DNA of 64,000 nt from Sphingopyxis sp. OAS728 (GTDB lineage Bacteria; Pseudomonadota; Alphaproteobacteria; Sphingomonadales; Sphingomonadaceae): contig NZ_JADBDT010000001.1 in NCBI RefSeq assembly GCF_014873485.1, forward strand, positions 3,652,501 to 3,716,500. The letters run 5' to 3'. Below the pieces are notes generated by a model. That model saw only the letters and a list, made by a program, of their open reading frames with translations. It ran no database searches and had not been told where the DNA came from. The number at the start of each line of letters is the position of its first letter. Within the stretch, counting starts at the first letter, position 1. The position numbers were made by a program, and so were the translations under genes. Positions 1-8,949 of the stretch are shown here, in pieces.

Positions 1-563
1 TTGGACTGCCCATAGGCACTGATCGGCGTGTAGGGGATGAAGTCGAAGGCAAGATCGTCGAAGAGCACCGGGCTGAACCAGTGTCCGCTCGAACTGAGCG
101 ACACCACCCGCGCACCCTTCGCCGCGGCGAGAGCCGGCCGGAGCCAATGGGTCAGCGCGAAATGGCCGAGATAGTTGGTCCCGAACTGGAGCTCATGTCC
201 CTGCGGCGTTTTCTGCAGGTCGGGCGTCGCCATGATCCCGGCGTTGTTGACGAGAATGTCGAGAGGCCCGTGCCAGTCGTCGGCGAAGCTTTTGACCGAG
301 CCGAGGTCGGCGAGATCGAGCCGCCGGACGTCGATCGCCGCATTGCCGGTCGCGGCGCGAAGTGCATCGGCAACGGGCTGGGCAGCTTCCGGCCGGCGAA
401 CGGCGAGGGTGACCGCCGCGCCCGCCGATGCCAGCGCGCGCGAGGTCTCGACACCGATACCGGCAGCTCCGCCGGTTACGATCGCGCGCTTCCCGTGAAG
501 GTCGACACCCCGGACGACCTCGGCGGCCGTGCTGTGAAAGTTGAACGGGGTCGAAAAGGTCAT
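1..563 (-). CDS. SDR-family oxidoreductase (partial, C-terminus outside window)
   Basis: Short-chain dehydrogenase/reductase of the classical type, expected to use NAD(P) on a small alcohol or ketone; the substrate is not predictable. Translating leftward from the ATG at 563 gives a Rossmann fold with the cofactor motif TGGAAGIG near residue 31, the NNAGIM motif near residue 106, the catalytic-region Ser in SLSSSGH, and YGQS followed by a probable Lys at the very edge (YxxxK). At least 187 residues are visible; the frame has no stop in the window, so the gene continues to the left. It lies about 55 bp downstream of the Tat-exported hydrolase on the same strand and is probably the third gene of the operon led by the FixJ-type regulator. 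Family assignment is secure, function is not. Confidence 0.88.
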   Translation of the reverse strand, partial: MTFSTPFNFHSTAAEVVRGVDLHGKRAIVTGGAAGIGVETSRALASAGAAVTLAVRRPEAAQPVADALRAATGNAAIDVRRLDLADLGSVKSFADDWHGPLDILVNNAGIMATPDLQKTPQGHELQFGTNYLGHFALTHWLRPALAAAKGARVVSLSSSGHWFSPVLFDDLAFDFIPYTPISAYGQS

Positions 564-617
564 GATTGCTCCTTGCCGGGAGCGGCCTCACACGAGGCCC
601 CTCCCGGATGCTGGACA

Positions 618-1604
618 TCAGCGCTTGAGGAACGCGGCGATGTCCGGGTTGATGATGTCGGGATGGCTGGCGAACATGCCATGCGGCAGGTCCTTGTAGA
701 CCTTGAGCGTCCCTGCCTTCAGCAGCTTGACCGCGAGCGGCGCCGAATCCGCGAAGGGAACGACCTGGTCGTCTTCGCTGTGCATCACCAGCGTCGGAAC
801 ATCGATCAACTTCAGGTCCTCGGTGAGGTCGGTTTCGGAAAACACCTTGATGCAGTCATAATGCGCCTTGGTTCCGCCCATCATACCCTGGCGCCACCAG
901 TTGCGGATCAGACCTTCGTATATCTTGGCGCCGGGCCGGTTGAATCCATAGAAAGGTCCGCTCGCCACATCGAGGTAGAATTGCGGCCGGTTCGCGGCGA
1001 GCGCGCTGCGGTAGCCGTCGAACACCTCGATCGGTGTGCCGCCGGGATTATTCGGCGTCTTGAGCATCAGCGGCGGGATGGCGCTGATGAGCACCGCCTT
1101 GGCGACGCGCCCTTTGCCATGGCGCGCCACATAGCGCGTGACTTCGCCGCCGCCGGTCGAATGGCCGATATGGATCGCATTTCTGAGATCGAGCGCGGCG
1201 ACCAGCTCCGCGACGTCGGCGGCGTAGGTGTCCATATCATTGCCATGGTCGGTCTGCGTGGATCGGCCGTGGCCGCGGCGATCGTGGGCAATCACCCGGT
1301 AACCCTTCGCGAGGAAGTAGAGCATCTGGTTGTCCCAGTCGTCCGAGCTCAGCGGCCAGCCATGGTGGAAGACGATCGGCTGACCCTCGCCCCAATCCTT
1401 GTAGAAGATTTCGGTGCCGTCCTTGGTGGTGATCTTGCCCATGGGTTTGCGTCCTTTCTGGGTCGAGGGATGGGATGCGGCCGCCGGCGCGGCGGTGGCG
1501 GCAATCGGGAGCGTCGCGGCGACGGATGCGCCGACCGCGCCGAGCAGGATGTCGCGCCGCGAGCCAGTAAATGCGGTCGGCGCGGAAGCTTGTTGGGTCG
1601 TCAT
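618..1604 (-). CDS. Tat-exported alpha/beta hydrolase, haloperoxidase-like
   Basis: An alpha/beta hydrolase of the cofactor-free chloroperoxidase/arylesterase group, 328 residues. An N-terminal twin-arginine signal (SRRDILLG, residues 15-22, followed by an Ala-rich hydrophobic stretch) points to export of the folded enzyme. After about residue 55 it aligns with the cytoplasmic paralogue encoded at 13223-14044. The nucleophile is Ser149 in GHSTGGG, with the oxyanion-hole HHGWP near 80-84, an acidic residue in [10 protein letters not shown] and the catalytic His in LPHGMF. Its ATG overlaps the TGA of the upstream response regulator (ATGA), so the two are translationally coupled. Perhydrolase/esterase activity is known of the family; the substrate is unknown. 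Confidence 0.9.
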   Translation of the reverse strand: MTTQQASAPTAFTGSRRDILLGAVGASVAATLPIAATAAPAAASHPSTQKGRKPMGKITTKDGTEIFYKDWGEGQPIVFHHGWPLSSDDWDNQMLYFLAKGYRVIAHDRRGHGRSTQTDHGNDMDTYAADVAELVAALDLRNAIHIGHSTGGGEVTRYVARHGKGRVAKAVLISAIPPLMLKTPNNPGGTPIEVFDGYRSALAANRPQFYLDVASGPFYGFNRPGAKIYEGLIRNWWRQGMMGGTKAHYDCIKVFSETDLTEDLKLIDVPTLVMHSEDDQVVPFADSAPLAVKLLKAGTLKVYKDLPHGMFASHPDIINPDIAAFLKR

Positions 1605-2392
1605 GTCGTTTGTCCTCCTTCGGTTTTGAACTTCCTGAGATTGGGGGGGAGCATCTCCCAGAGCCGCACCAGCTCGCCGACCGAGCGCGCCCGCAGCTTG
1701 CGCTTGAGATTGCCGCGATGGATCTTGACGGTGATCTCGCTGATCCCGAGATCATAGGCGATCTGCTTGTTGAGCTTGCCGAAGGCGACGGCGCCCATGA
1801 CCTGCCATTCACGCGGCGTCAGCTTCGCGACCCGCTCCATCGTCTGGCGCGCCGAGCGCTCGGCTTCACGCCGTGCCCGGTCCCGGTCGAGACCGAGATC
1901 GACCGCCTCGAGCAGGGCATTCTCGCCGACGGGTTTGAGGAGAAAGTCGACCGCCCCATTCTTCATCGCGCGGATGCCGGTGACAAAATCTCCGCCGCGC
2001 GAAAGATAGACGATCGAGCGCTTGAGGCCGCGCTCGCGCAGAAATTGCTGGAAGTCCAACCCGCCGGGAAGCCAGGCGTCGACGAGATAGCAGGTCGCGC
2101 AGTCGGGGAGCGCGGCCTCGAGCATCCGTGACAAGGAAGAAAAGGCGATAGCGGAATGACCCGCCCCGCTGAGGCGGCACAGCAAGCTGTCGCGCGTCGC
2201 CGCATCGCCGTCGACGATGATGACGAGCGAGTCCGCTTCCGCTGCCAGCGCGCCTGCTGGCGGCGACGACGGTCCGCTCGTCGCTACGAGGCTTGCCGCG
2301 TCGGGGCGGGCAACTCCCAGTCCAGGATAGCCGCGGAGTGGGGGACGGAGAGGCGTCCTGGACTGGGGGCCGGGGGAGAGCAGGGGAGTCAT
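1601..2392 (-). CDS. FixJ/NarL-type response regulator
   Basis: DNA-binding response regulator, 263 residues: a Pro/Ser-rich, probably disordered N-terminus (1-50), a receiver (about 55-170) with phospho-acceptor Asp105 and conserved Lys153, and a C-terminal LuxR-type HTH carrying the recognition segment [11 protein letters not shown]. The usual acidic pair of the receiver reads V-D-G-D, so one acidic position is shifted or lost and phosphorylation may be atypical. The start at 2392 is chosen because AAGGA precedes it; a TTG at 2470 would add 26 residues. It is a paralogue of the regulator at 14423-15112 with the same recognition segment, so both may read the same operator. It leads an operon with the Tat hydrolase and the SDR. 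No partner kinase is adjacent. Confidence 0.87.
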   Translation of the reverse strand: MTPLLSPGPQSRTPLRPPLRGYPGLGVARPDAASLVATSGPSSPPAGALAAEADSLVIIVDGDAATRDSLLCRLSGAGHSAIAFSSLSRMLEAALPDCATCYLVDAWLPGGLDFQQFLRERGLKRSIVYLSRGGDFVTGIRAMKNGAVDFLLKPVGENALLEAVDLGLDRDRARREAERSARQTMERVAKLTPREWQVMGAVAFGKLNKQIAYDLGISEITVKIHRGNLKRKLRARSVGELVRLWEMLPPNLRKFKTEGGQTT

Positions 2393-2619
2393 CGGAAAAT
2401 CGGTCCTTCTCGACGCGTCTGTCTGAGGCCATAGTCTGCTTTCCGGGCCCTCTCGCCCATCCCGATGCAAGCTAGACAGGCTATCCCAAAGCGGGTGTCG
2501 GGCATGTTGCCCTCTGCGGGCAAAAGCAGGCCGCGGCGCGGGCTAAGCTGCGATCAACACTCCAATCTATCGGTTATCGTTGCGGCCGGCGGAGAGGTCT
2601 TGAGACGGCGGCCGCACCG
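2393..2619. other. Intergenic region between the FixJ-type regulator and the DoxX-like gene
   Basis: About 227 bp that must contain the promoter of the leftward regulator-hydrolase-SDR operon. I see no convincing copy of the 16-bp palindrome found elsewhere in this region and no clear terminator for the DoxX-like gene, which ends at 2620 and reads leftward into it. Confidence 0.4.
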
Positions 2620-3006
2620 TCACGGGTCGGACGGAGTGCCGGGACCCGATCCCGTGCTCCGTCCCGGCACCACGATCGTCTTGCGGCCGAAGAGCAAGGC
2701 ATCGACCGACCACGAACCCGGCCCGAGCAAAGCGAGCGCGAATGCGTCGAGCATCCGGACCGTCAACGGTAGGATGCCGCCGGCGGTTGCGTCGGTCAGC
2801 GCCGCGAGGCAGCAGATGGTCGCAAGCAGACGCGCCCGGAACCCGCATAGAAGTCCCGCGGCGAGCAGGCCGACGCCGATCAGTTCCCAGGCCGGTGCGG
2901 AGGTTCGATGTGTGTTCGCGAGGAGCGGGATGGCGACCGTTAAGCGCAGCAACAAGAGTCCAAGAGCCGCCGCGCCTCCGGGAAAGGAAGAAACGATCGA
3001 TCGCAT
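2620..3006 (-). CDS. DoxX-like small membrane protein
   Basis: A 128-residue integral membrane protein with about four hydrophobic segments (roughly residues 10-30, 42-58, 61-80 and 85-105) and a short polar C-terminal tail. Size and hydrophobic pattern fit the DoxX/DoxD-like family of small quinone- or redox-associated membrane proteins, but no catalytic motif fixes a function. It is divergent from the sensor kinase at 3144, with 137 bp between them. The DoxX label is a pattern judgement. Confidence 0.6.
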   Translation of the reverse strand: MRSIVSSFPGGAAALGLLLLRLTVAIPLLANTHRTSAPAWELIGVGLLAAGLLCGFRARLLATICCLAALTDATAGGILPLTVRMLDAFALALLGPGSWSVDALLFGRKTIVVPGRSTGSGPGTPSDP

Positions 3007-3143
3007 GCGACCGGCTTAGGCAATCGCATGTCGTAATATAATGTCGAATGGGGTATGCGGCGAATAGACTTTCGGGTGTCGCCGCCGGCGTGCCGTTGGT
3101 CTGACCTGCGGCCGTTTCTGCGGCGCAAAGTGGGAAGACGTGG

Positions 3144-6100
3144 ATGGGACGTGTCGCAGGACAGGTCCCACCGGGTAAGTTCGGGTCGCATTCGGTGGGG
3201 CCGCGAGGCCATTGGCGGGTTGTCGCGTCGCTGCTTGCGGCGGCGCTGTCGCTTGGTTCACCGGGGGCGCTTGCTCTCGATCCCGAACGGAGCATTCATC
3301 AGTATATTCACACGAAATGGGGTCGCGCCGAAGGGGCGCCCTCGCCGGTCACCGACATTCTTCAGACCCGGGACGGCTATCTCTGGATGTCGAGCGGCGC
3401 CGGTCTCTACCGGTTCGACGGAATCCGCTTCGAGCGGATGGACGGCGGCGTCGACATCGCGATCGAAGGGCCGCCGGTGCAGCTCTTCCTCACGCGCAGC
3501 GGCGATCTTTGGGTCAGCTATCTCCTGTCGGAGCGCTTTCGGATCTATCGGCGTGGCAAGCTTGTCGTCGTGCCTTCGCCCCCGACCAACGGGCAGGTCG
3601 TCGACTTCGCCGAGACACCGGACGGGGCGATCTGGGCCGCAATCGGCCAGATCGGACAGCCGATGCTACGCTATGCCAAGGGACGCTGGAGCCGTGTCGA
3701 TCCGACAGGAGGCGCGCGAAAAAGCAGCTACGATACGCTCGTCACCGGCGATGGCGCCCTTTGGACGTCGTATAATGACGCGCTTTACCGGCTGCCGGCC
3801 GGTGCCGCGCGGTTCGACCCCTTTTTCACCAGCCCGGGTGCGCGGATGCGGATCGTCACCGATCGAGAAGGGCGGCTCTGGATTACCGACAAGGGTGGAA
3901 GCCGGGCGATAACCGGGCCGGGCGGGCGGCTTGGCGACGCGTCGCCGTCAATCGCCTATCCGAGCGACGCCTTTCGTCGCCGCGGAAAGACCCTTTTCGA
4001 TCGCGACGGTAATCTCTGGGTTGCGCGTCGCCGCGACGGGGTCGAGCGGTTGCGCGAACCTCCCGGCGGGGTACCGGCGGAGGCGCCGCCATGGGAATTT
4101 CGGGCCGCCGACGGGCTCACCTCCGACACCACCCATGACATTTTTGAAGATCGCGAGGGCAATATCTGGGTGGGAACGGCGCTTGGCCTCGACCGCTTTC
4201 GCAATGCCAATGTCATCGTCGAGCCGGCCCTCGACAAACCGGCCGCATATGGCGACATCCTCTACGCCGACCGCAACGGCGTCATCTATATCGGGCAGCG
4301 CGATGCTGTTTATCGCGTCGCCCCGCGCGGGGCTCCGGTCGCGATCGTCGCCGGCATCAGCGAACCGGAAGCGATCTGCGAAGGGCCGGATGGGGCAATA
4401 TGGATTGTCGCCGCAGACGGGATCACGAGCTGGAAAGAAGGGGTCGTCCGCCAGATCGCGCCGCCGAGCGAGCGCGAAGACGGCATTTTCGACTGCGGGC
4501 TCGACCGGTGGGGCCGTCTCTGGATGAGCGCGGCGGGCAGCGGCCTTTACCGCTGGGATGCCGGCAAATGGCAAAATCTTCCTGCCGATCGCGCCGCAGG
4601 CTTTTCGCCGATGCAGATGGTGCGGGGCAGCGAAGGCGATCTGTGGGTGCTGTGGGGGAAGAACAAGGTGGCGCGGCTCGGGGGCGCTCTGCCCGAGCTG
4701 CACGACGTGGCGAAAAATCCCGCGCTTGGCGCCGTTCGCACTATCAGTCCCGCACCCACCGGGCTGTGGCTCGGCTACGACCGGGGCCTCGGACGGCTCG
4801 ACGAGCGCGGTCTTGCGACCGCCGACATTCGTCAAATCCCCGCGCTCGAAAGGGCCGCGGGCGTTTTGCAGATGGGCGCCGCAGAAACATGGGTCTTCGG
4901 CGAGATGGGCGTGAGCCGCCTCGATACGGCTGCGGTCGAACGTGCGCTTCGCAATCCGGCAGTCATTCTCCGCGCGCGCAGCTATGGCTTTCTCGACGGG
5001 TTGCCGGACGTGCGCGCGCGCGCGCGCAATCGCGGCCTCGTCGCTGCCAGCGACGGACGCCTCTGGGCCTCGACCGACGCCGGCTCGGTCTGGATCGACC
5101 CCGCGCGCCTCCATTCGAACGCCCGGCCCCCGGGTGTCGCCATCGGGTCGGTGACGACCCGAAAGACCCGCTTCCTCGATCCCGTCAATCTGACGCTTCC
5201 AGCCGGCACCTCGCAATTGTCGATCGGTTTTGCGGCGCTGGCACTCGGCATGCCCGAGCGGGTTCAGATTCGCTACAAGCTGGAAGGCCAGGACGACCAA
5301 TGGGTCAATCCGGGTATGCGGCGGCAGGCTTTTTACACGAATCTCGGCCCGGGCGACTATCGCTTCCGCGTCATTGCCGCGAACGAAGACGGTGTCTGGA
5401 ATCGCGAGGGCGCTACGCTCGCCTTCAGCATCGCCCCGACCTTCGTCCAGACGACAGCCTTCAAATTGCTCCTTCTCGTTGCCGGCCTGGCCGGCGCCAT
5501 CGCCCTTTATCGGTTCCGGATGCGCCTCGTCACTCGCGGCCTCCAGGCCCGGTTCGACATCCGGATCCAAGAGCGCGAGCGCATTGCCCGCGAGATCCAC
5601 GATACATTATTGCAGGGCTTTCAGGGCCTGGTCCTCCGCTTCCAGGCGGTCGCGAACAGCCTGCCGCAAGGCGCTGCCGCCCGCACCGCGCTCGACGATG
5701 CCCTCGAGCGTGCCGACGCGGTGCTCGTCGAAGGACGATCCCGCATCCGTGACCTCAGGCTCGAACCGTCCGAGACCGATCTGGCCCGCGCGCTCGTTGC
5801 GCGCGCATCTGAAATCGTCGGTCCCCGGGGACCGCGGGTCGAACTGACGCACGAAGGGGCCGCGCGCTCGCTCCACCCCCTGATCCGCGAAGAAGTCGAA
5901 CGCATCGCCGAGGAGGCGATTCGCAACGCTGTCCAGCACGCGCAGGCCTCGCGGATCGAGATCCTGCTTCATTGGGGCGCGCAGGAGCTTTTGCTGGCGG
6001 TGCGCGACAATGGTATCGGCATGCGTCCGTCGATCCTCGACGATGCCCGGCGCGGCGGCCATTTCGGACTGACGGGCATGCGCGAGCGCGCCGAGCGCGT

Positions 6101-6245
6101 CGGGGGGCGGCTGACGGTCACGAGCCGCGAAGGGGCGGGAACCGAAATCGCGCTGACATTGTCGGCGCGCGCCGCCTACAGGAATTACGACCTGTCGCTC
6201 TTCGACCGGCTGCGGAGAGCCTGGAAGGGAGGGTCAGCGCCATGA
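3144..6245 (+). CDS. Beta-propeller (Reg_prop) sensor histidine kinase
   Basis: Membrane-bound sensor kinase of 1033 residues. An N-terminal hydrophobic signal/anchor (about 25-45) leads into a periplasmic beta-propeller with many two-component-propeller repeats such as DGYLWMSSGAGLYRFDG and DREGNIWVGTALGLDRF. A Y_Y_Y domain follows (about 680-760; YKLEGQDDQW, LGPGDYRFRV), then one membrane helix (about 772-790), a HisKA_3 dimerisation domain with phospho-acceptor His819 (REIHDTLLQGFQGL) and a HATPase_c domain with N-box NAVQHAQ, DNGIGM and GLTGMRERAERVGG. Its stop overlaps the start of the NarL-type regulator (ATGA), making a cognate pair. In other bacteria this architecture senses oligosaccharides or other periplasmic ligands; the ligand here is unknown. 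Confidence 0.93.
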   Translation: MGRVAGQVPPGKFGSHSVGPRGHWRVVASLLAAALSLGSPGALALDPERSIHQYIHTKWGRAEGAPSPVTDILQTRDGYLWMSSGAGLYRFDGIRFERMDGGVDIAIEGPPVQLFLTRSGDLWVSYLLSERFRIYRRGKLVVVPSPPTNGQVVDFAETPDGAIWAAIGQIGQPMLRYAKGRWSRVDPTGGARKSSYDTLVTGDGALWTSYNDALYRLPAGAARFDPFFTSPGARMRIVTDREGRLWITDKGGSRAITGPGGRLGDASPSIAYPSDAFRRRGKTLFDRDGNLWVARRRDGVERLREPPGGVPAEAPPWEFRAADGLTSDTTHDIFEDREGNIWVGTALGLDRFRNANVIVEPALDKPAAYGDILYADRNGVIYIGQRDAVYRVAPRGAPVAIVAGISEPEAICEGPDGAIWIVAADGITSWKEGVVRQIAPPSEREDGIFDCGLDRWGRLWMSAAGSGLYRWDAGKWQNLPADRAAGFSPMQMVRGSEGDLWVLWGKNKVARLGGALPELHDVAKNPALGAVRTISPAPTGLWLGYDRGLGRLDERGLATADIRQIPALERAAGVLQMGAAETWVFGEMGVSRLDTAAVERALRNPAVILRARSYGFLDGLPDVRARARNRGLVAASDGRLWASTDAGSVWIDPARLHSNARPPGVAIGSVTTRKTRFLDPVNLTLPAGTSQLSIGFAALALGMPERVQIRYKLEGQDDQWVNPGMRRQAFYTNLGPGDYRFRVIAANEDGVWNREGATLAFSIAPTFVQTTAFKLLLLVAGLAGAIALYRFRMRLVTRGLQARFDIRIQERERIAREIHDTLLQGFQGLVLRFQAVANSLPQGAAARTALDDALERADAVLVEGRSRIRDLRLEPSETDLARALVARASEIVGPRGPRVELTHEGAARSLHPLIREEVERIAEEAIRNAVQHAQASRIEILLHWGAQELLLAVRDNGIGMRPSILDDARRGGHFGLTGMRERAERVGGRLTVTSREGAGTEIALTLSARAAYRNYDLSLFDRLRRAWKGGSAP

Positions 6246-6868
6246 CGGGTAAAGCCATTCGTATTCTTACCGTCGACGACCATGTCATGCTTCGCGAAGG
6301 CATCGCCGCCATCGTCGCGCAGGAGCCCGACATGGAGATCGTCGGCGAGGCATCCAATGGAGCCGAGGCGGTCGAAGCGCATCGGAACCTTCGGCCCGAC
6401 GTCACGCTGATGGATTTGCAGATGCCGGTGATGCCGGGGCTCGAGGCCATCGCTGCGATAAGGGCGGAGAGCGAAAATGCCCGCATTGTCGTGCTGACCA
6501 CCTATGAGGGCGACGTACAGGCCGTCCGCGCCCTCAAGGCCGGGGCTTGCGGCTTCCTTCTCAAAAGCTCGGTTCGCAAGGAATTGCTCGAGACTATTCG
6601 CGCCGTGCACGCGGGACGCCGCTATCTGCCTGTCGATATCGCCCAGGAGATTGCGATCCATGCAGCCGAAGAGCCGCTCAGCCCGCGCGAGATAGCGATT
6701 CTCGAACTGGTTGCCGCGGGCAAGGCGAACAAGATGGTCGCATGGGAGCTTTCTGTTTCGCAGGAAACGGTGAAAGCCCATCTGCGCAGCATCTTCTCGA
6801 AACTCGACGTTACCGACCGGACGCAAGCGGTCACGACCGCGCTCCGGCGGGGCATCATCTCGCTCTAG
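6242..6868 (+). CDS. NarL/LuxR-family response regulator, partner of the upstream kinase
   Basis: A 208-residue response regulator. The receiver has acidic pair Asp12/Asp13, phospho-acceptor Asp58 (LMDLQMP) and Lys108 (LLKSS). The LuxR-type HTH spans about 145-205 (SPREIAILELVAAGKANK, SQETVKAHLRSIFSKL). The ATG at 6242 overlaps the kinase stop by 4 bp, and the receiver begins directly after it, so longer in-frame starts inside the kinase gene are not needed. Its recognition helix (QETVKAHLRS) differs from those of the FixJ-type regulators nearby, so it probably reads a different site. Target genes are unknown. Confidence 0.93.
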   Translation: MTGKAIRILTVDDHVMLREGIAAIVAQEPDMEIVGEASNGAEAVEAHRNLRPDVTLMDLQMPVMPGLEAIAAIRAESENARIVVLTTYEGDVQAVRALKAGACGFLLKSSVRKELLETIRAVHAGRRYLPVDIAQEIAIHAAEEPLSPREIAILELVAAGKANKMVAWELSVSQETVKAHLRSIFSKLDVTDRTQAVTTALRRGIISL

Positions 6869-6894
6869 GAAGGCAGCTACCCGGCCGCGCGAAC

Positions 6895-6910
6895 TCATAC
6901 CAAGGCATGA
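6895..6910. promoter_or_regulatory. 16-bp palindromic operator candidate, site A
   Basis: TCATACCAAGGCATGA, 14 of 16 positions of the symmetric form TCATACCTAGGTATGA. It ends 80 bp before the start of the tautomerase gene. It is one of six related sites in the 6.9-19.2 kb region, each 55-95 bp upstream of a gene start. The ACC-N2-GGT core resembles the published StyR/TodT-type box (AAACC-N2-GGTTT) bound by FixJ-like regulators; that link is inference. Confidence 0.6.
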
Positions 6911-6990
6911 CTACCGATCCCGGGTGATGTGAGGGAAATTCGCCTGGCACGAACGGCTGCCCCCGCAGCTCAGACCAGGAAGGATCAATC

Positions 6991-7290
6991 ATGCCCTTTG
7001 TGAACGTCAAGCTCGTCGACGGTGTCTTTACCCCCGAGCAGAAGCATGAAATGGCCAAGGCCCTCACCGACGTCATGGTCCGGTTCGAAGGATCGGAGGC
7101 GTTTCGCGAAGTTGTCTGGGTTCTCATCGAGGAACTGCACACCGACGGGTGGCACATCGGCGGACGCCCGTTCGCGGGGCCCGCATCGCTCATGCAATCG
7201 CTCGAGAAGTCGAAGGCGATCGTCGAGATGATCGACGGTCAGCCGAAGACCCGCGCCGAATTCGCCGCGCAGCTGCCCCCCGCGAGCTGA
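6991..7290 (+). CDS. Tautomerase-superfamily protein
   Basis: A 99-residue protein starting Met-Pro-Phe-Val-Asn-Val. After Met removal Pro1 would be the catalytic base of the 4-oxalocrotonate tautomerase superfamily. The N-terminal half fits the beta-alpha-beta tautomerase fold; the C-terminal extension (about 60-99) is longer than the 62-residue classic enzyme. An AGGAAGGATC sequence precedes the start. The gene follows palindrome site A and precedes the sensorless kinase and a hydrolase on the same strand. A role in detoxifying an unsaturated or aromatic breakdown product is plausible but not shown. Confidence 0.8.
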   Translation: MPFVNVKLVDGVFTPEQKHEMAKALTDVMVRFEGSEAFREVVWVLIEELHTDGWHIGGRPFAGPASLMQSLEKSKAIVEMIDGQPKTRAEFAAQLPPAS

Positions 7291-7362
7291 CGCGCGCCCG
7301 GCGCTACCAGGAGGCGGCGGGCCCAGCCGGTCCGCCGCTTCCACCCAGAGGGGGTTCTCATC

Positions 7363-8040
7363 ATGCCTTCATCCTGCGAAGCCGCCCGCGTTGCAGCCGC
7401 TGCGGAAATTCTGCCGCCGCTTGCCGTGCCATCGCACTGCGAGGCCGATCATCGGATCGCGAACAGCCTCCAGATGCTTGGCGCGCTTCTCGGTCTGCAG
7501 GCGCGAGACAGTGGCAATGAGGATATTGCAGAAGCACTTGGATCGGCTTCCCGGCGGATAGTTGCTATCTCGGCCGTTCATCGTCAGCTCTACACATCGC
7601 GCTCCGCGCGTCACATCGAACTGGCCTCCTATCTCGACGAACTTGCGCTGGGCCTGGAGGAAGGGTCATCGCCCGTCCGGCCGGATCGCGCGCTTCAGGT
7701 TACGGCGGCGGAGGTTCATGTCGGCGCCGAACAGGCGACGGCCGTCGGAGTCCTGGTGACCGAGCTCGTGCTCAATGCCTGGAAACACGGATATGAGCCG
7801 GGTGAGTGCGGCAAGGTTCTGATCGATCTTGCTCGCCGCTCCGATGGCAAATTTTGTCTCGAGGTGAGGGACTTCGGCTGCGGTCGATCAGCAAAGGAGA
7901 GCGCAGAGTCACCTGGCCTCGGAACGCGGGTGATCGACGCAATGGCGCGCAAGCTCGGCGGCCGATATTTCTATCAGGATGCCAAGCCCGGCACCGTTTT
8001 CATCCTCGAGGCGGATCTCGACATGTGGCTTCGTCAATGA
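7363..8040 (+). CDS. Sensorless HWE/HisKA_2-type histidine kinase
   Basis: A 225-residue protein made only of a kinase core. The H-box EADHRIANSLQML has candidate phospho-acceptor His30. The ATPase domain shows an N-box near VTELVLNAWKHG and GLGTRVIDAMARKLGG. No PAS, GAF or membrane segment is present, so it must take its signal from a partner or act as a phosphotransfer or ATPase module. HisKA_2/HWE kinases in alphaproteobacteria often feed PhyR-type or single-domain regulators; the receiver-only protein at 15106-15468 is a possible partner (inference). It is 72 bp downstream of the tautomerase gene and 19 bp upstream of an alpha/beta hydrolase gene. Confidence 0.82.
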   Translation: MPSSCEAARVAAAAEILPPLAVPSHCEADHRIANSLQMLGALLGLQARDSGNEDIAEALGSASRRIVAISAVHRQLYTSRSARHIELASYLDELALGLEEGSSPVRPDRALQVTAAEVHVGAEQATAVGVLVTELVLNAWKHGYEPGECGKVLIDLARRSDGKFCLEVRDFGCGRSAKESAESPGLGTRVIDAMARKLGGRYFYQDAKPGTVFILEADLDMWLRQ

Positions 8041-8059
8041 GACTTTTGCGCCGGCCGCG

Positions 8060-8848
8060 ATGACAAAGCTGACCTCCACCGAAACCTTGATCCCGGCACC
8101 CGCCGGCAAGCTGTTCGTGCGGGAATGGCGCCTCGAGGCCGTGCACGGCGACCAGTGCATCATCATGTTCCACGACAGCCTGGGCTCGGTCGATCAGTGG
8201 CGCGATTTTCCGGCGCGGATTGCAGAGGCCACGGGACTGCGGGTGATCGCTTACGACCGGCTGGGCTTCGGGCGGTCTGATGCAAACCCCCGGCTCCTTG
8301 CGCCGGATTTCGTGCGGGACGAGGCGGTATCGGCGCTTCGCTTTATTCGCGACGCGCTTTCGATCGACCGGATGATCCTGTTCGGTCACAGCGTCGGCGG
8401 AGGTATGGCGGTCGCGGCGGGAGCCGCGTTCGCCGACGAGACGGCTGGGGTGATCACGCTCGCCGCGCAGGCCTTTGTCGAAGACCGAACCATATCGGGC
8501 ATCGAGAGGGCCCGGATTGCCTTTCAGGCGGAGGGCCAGATCGAACGTCTCGCAAGATATCATGGCGACAAGGCGCGATGGGTTCTCGATGCGTGGATCG
8601 AAACATGGCTGTCGCCCGACAGGGCCGACTGGACGCTCGACGATGATCTGCGCCGCCTGCGGAGCCCGATATTGGCGCTCCACGGCGATCATGACGAATA
8701 TGGCCCGCGTGCCCATCCCGACCGGATTGCCGCGCTGGCAGGCGCGCGCGCCGAGGCGGTGCTGCTGAAGGATTGTCATCACATGCCGCACCGGGAGATG
8801 CCCGACGAAGTCTTGCGGCTCACGGCTGAATTCGTGGAATCGCTCTGA
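8060..8848 (+). CDS. Alpha/beta hydrolase
   Basis: A 262-residue cytoplasmic alpha/beta hydrolase with nucleophile Ser111 in GHSVGGG, an acid in HGDHDEYG and the catalytic His in CHHMPH near the C-terminus. The DRLGFGRSD motif is typical of the fold. The start at 8060 is chosen because upstream in-frame codons lie inside the kinase gene and the fold begins right after it. It is probably co-transcribed with the tautomerase and kinase. The substrate cannot be predicted. Confidence 0.88.
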   Translation: MTKLTSTETLIPAPAGKLFVREWRLEAVHGDQCIIMFHDSLGSVDQWRDFPARIAEATGLRVIAYDRLGFGRSDANPRLLAPDFVRDEAVSALRFIRDALSIDRMILFGHSVGGGMAVAAGAAFADETAGVITLAAQAFVEDRTISGIERARIAFQAEGQIERLARYHGDKARWVLDAWIETWLSPDRADWTLDDDLRRLRSPILALHGDHDEYGPRAHPDRIAALAGARAEAVLLKDCHHMPHREMPDEVLRLTAEFVESL

Positions 8849-8898
8849 CGGCAAATATGCCCGAACCGCCGGTATCCCGATTTGCGCCAAGGATATGA

Positions 8899-8932
8899 CA
8901 AGGCCGGACGATCGTTCGATCGCCCGGCCTTG
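8899..8932. terminator. Hairpin between convergent genes
   Basis: Arms CAAGGCCGGACGAT and ATCGCCCGGCCTTG pair at 13 of 14 positions around a 6-nt loop. It sits between the convergent genes ending at 8848 and 8950, so it can act as a bidirectional terminator, although it has no clear U-tract. Confidence 0.6.
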
Positions 8933-8949
8933 CAGCGCGTTTATCTCGA

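Noticed and set aside
81..1757. Long plus-strand open frame opposite the SDR and Tat hydrolase genes
   Set aside because: It has Arg/Gly-rich, low-complexity composition and no domain, and it is the antisense shadow of clear genes, as expected at high GC.
5008..5026. Alternating GC run inside the propeller kinase gene
   Set aside because: It encodes Arg-Ala-Arg-Ala in frame in a GC-rich gene; no sign of slippage or a regulatory role.
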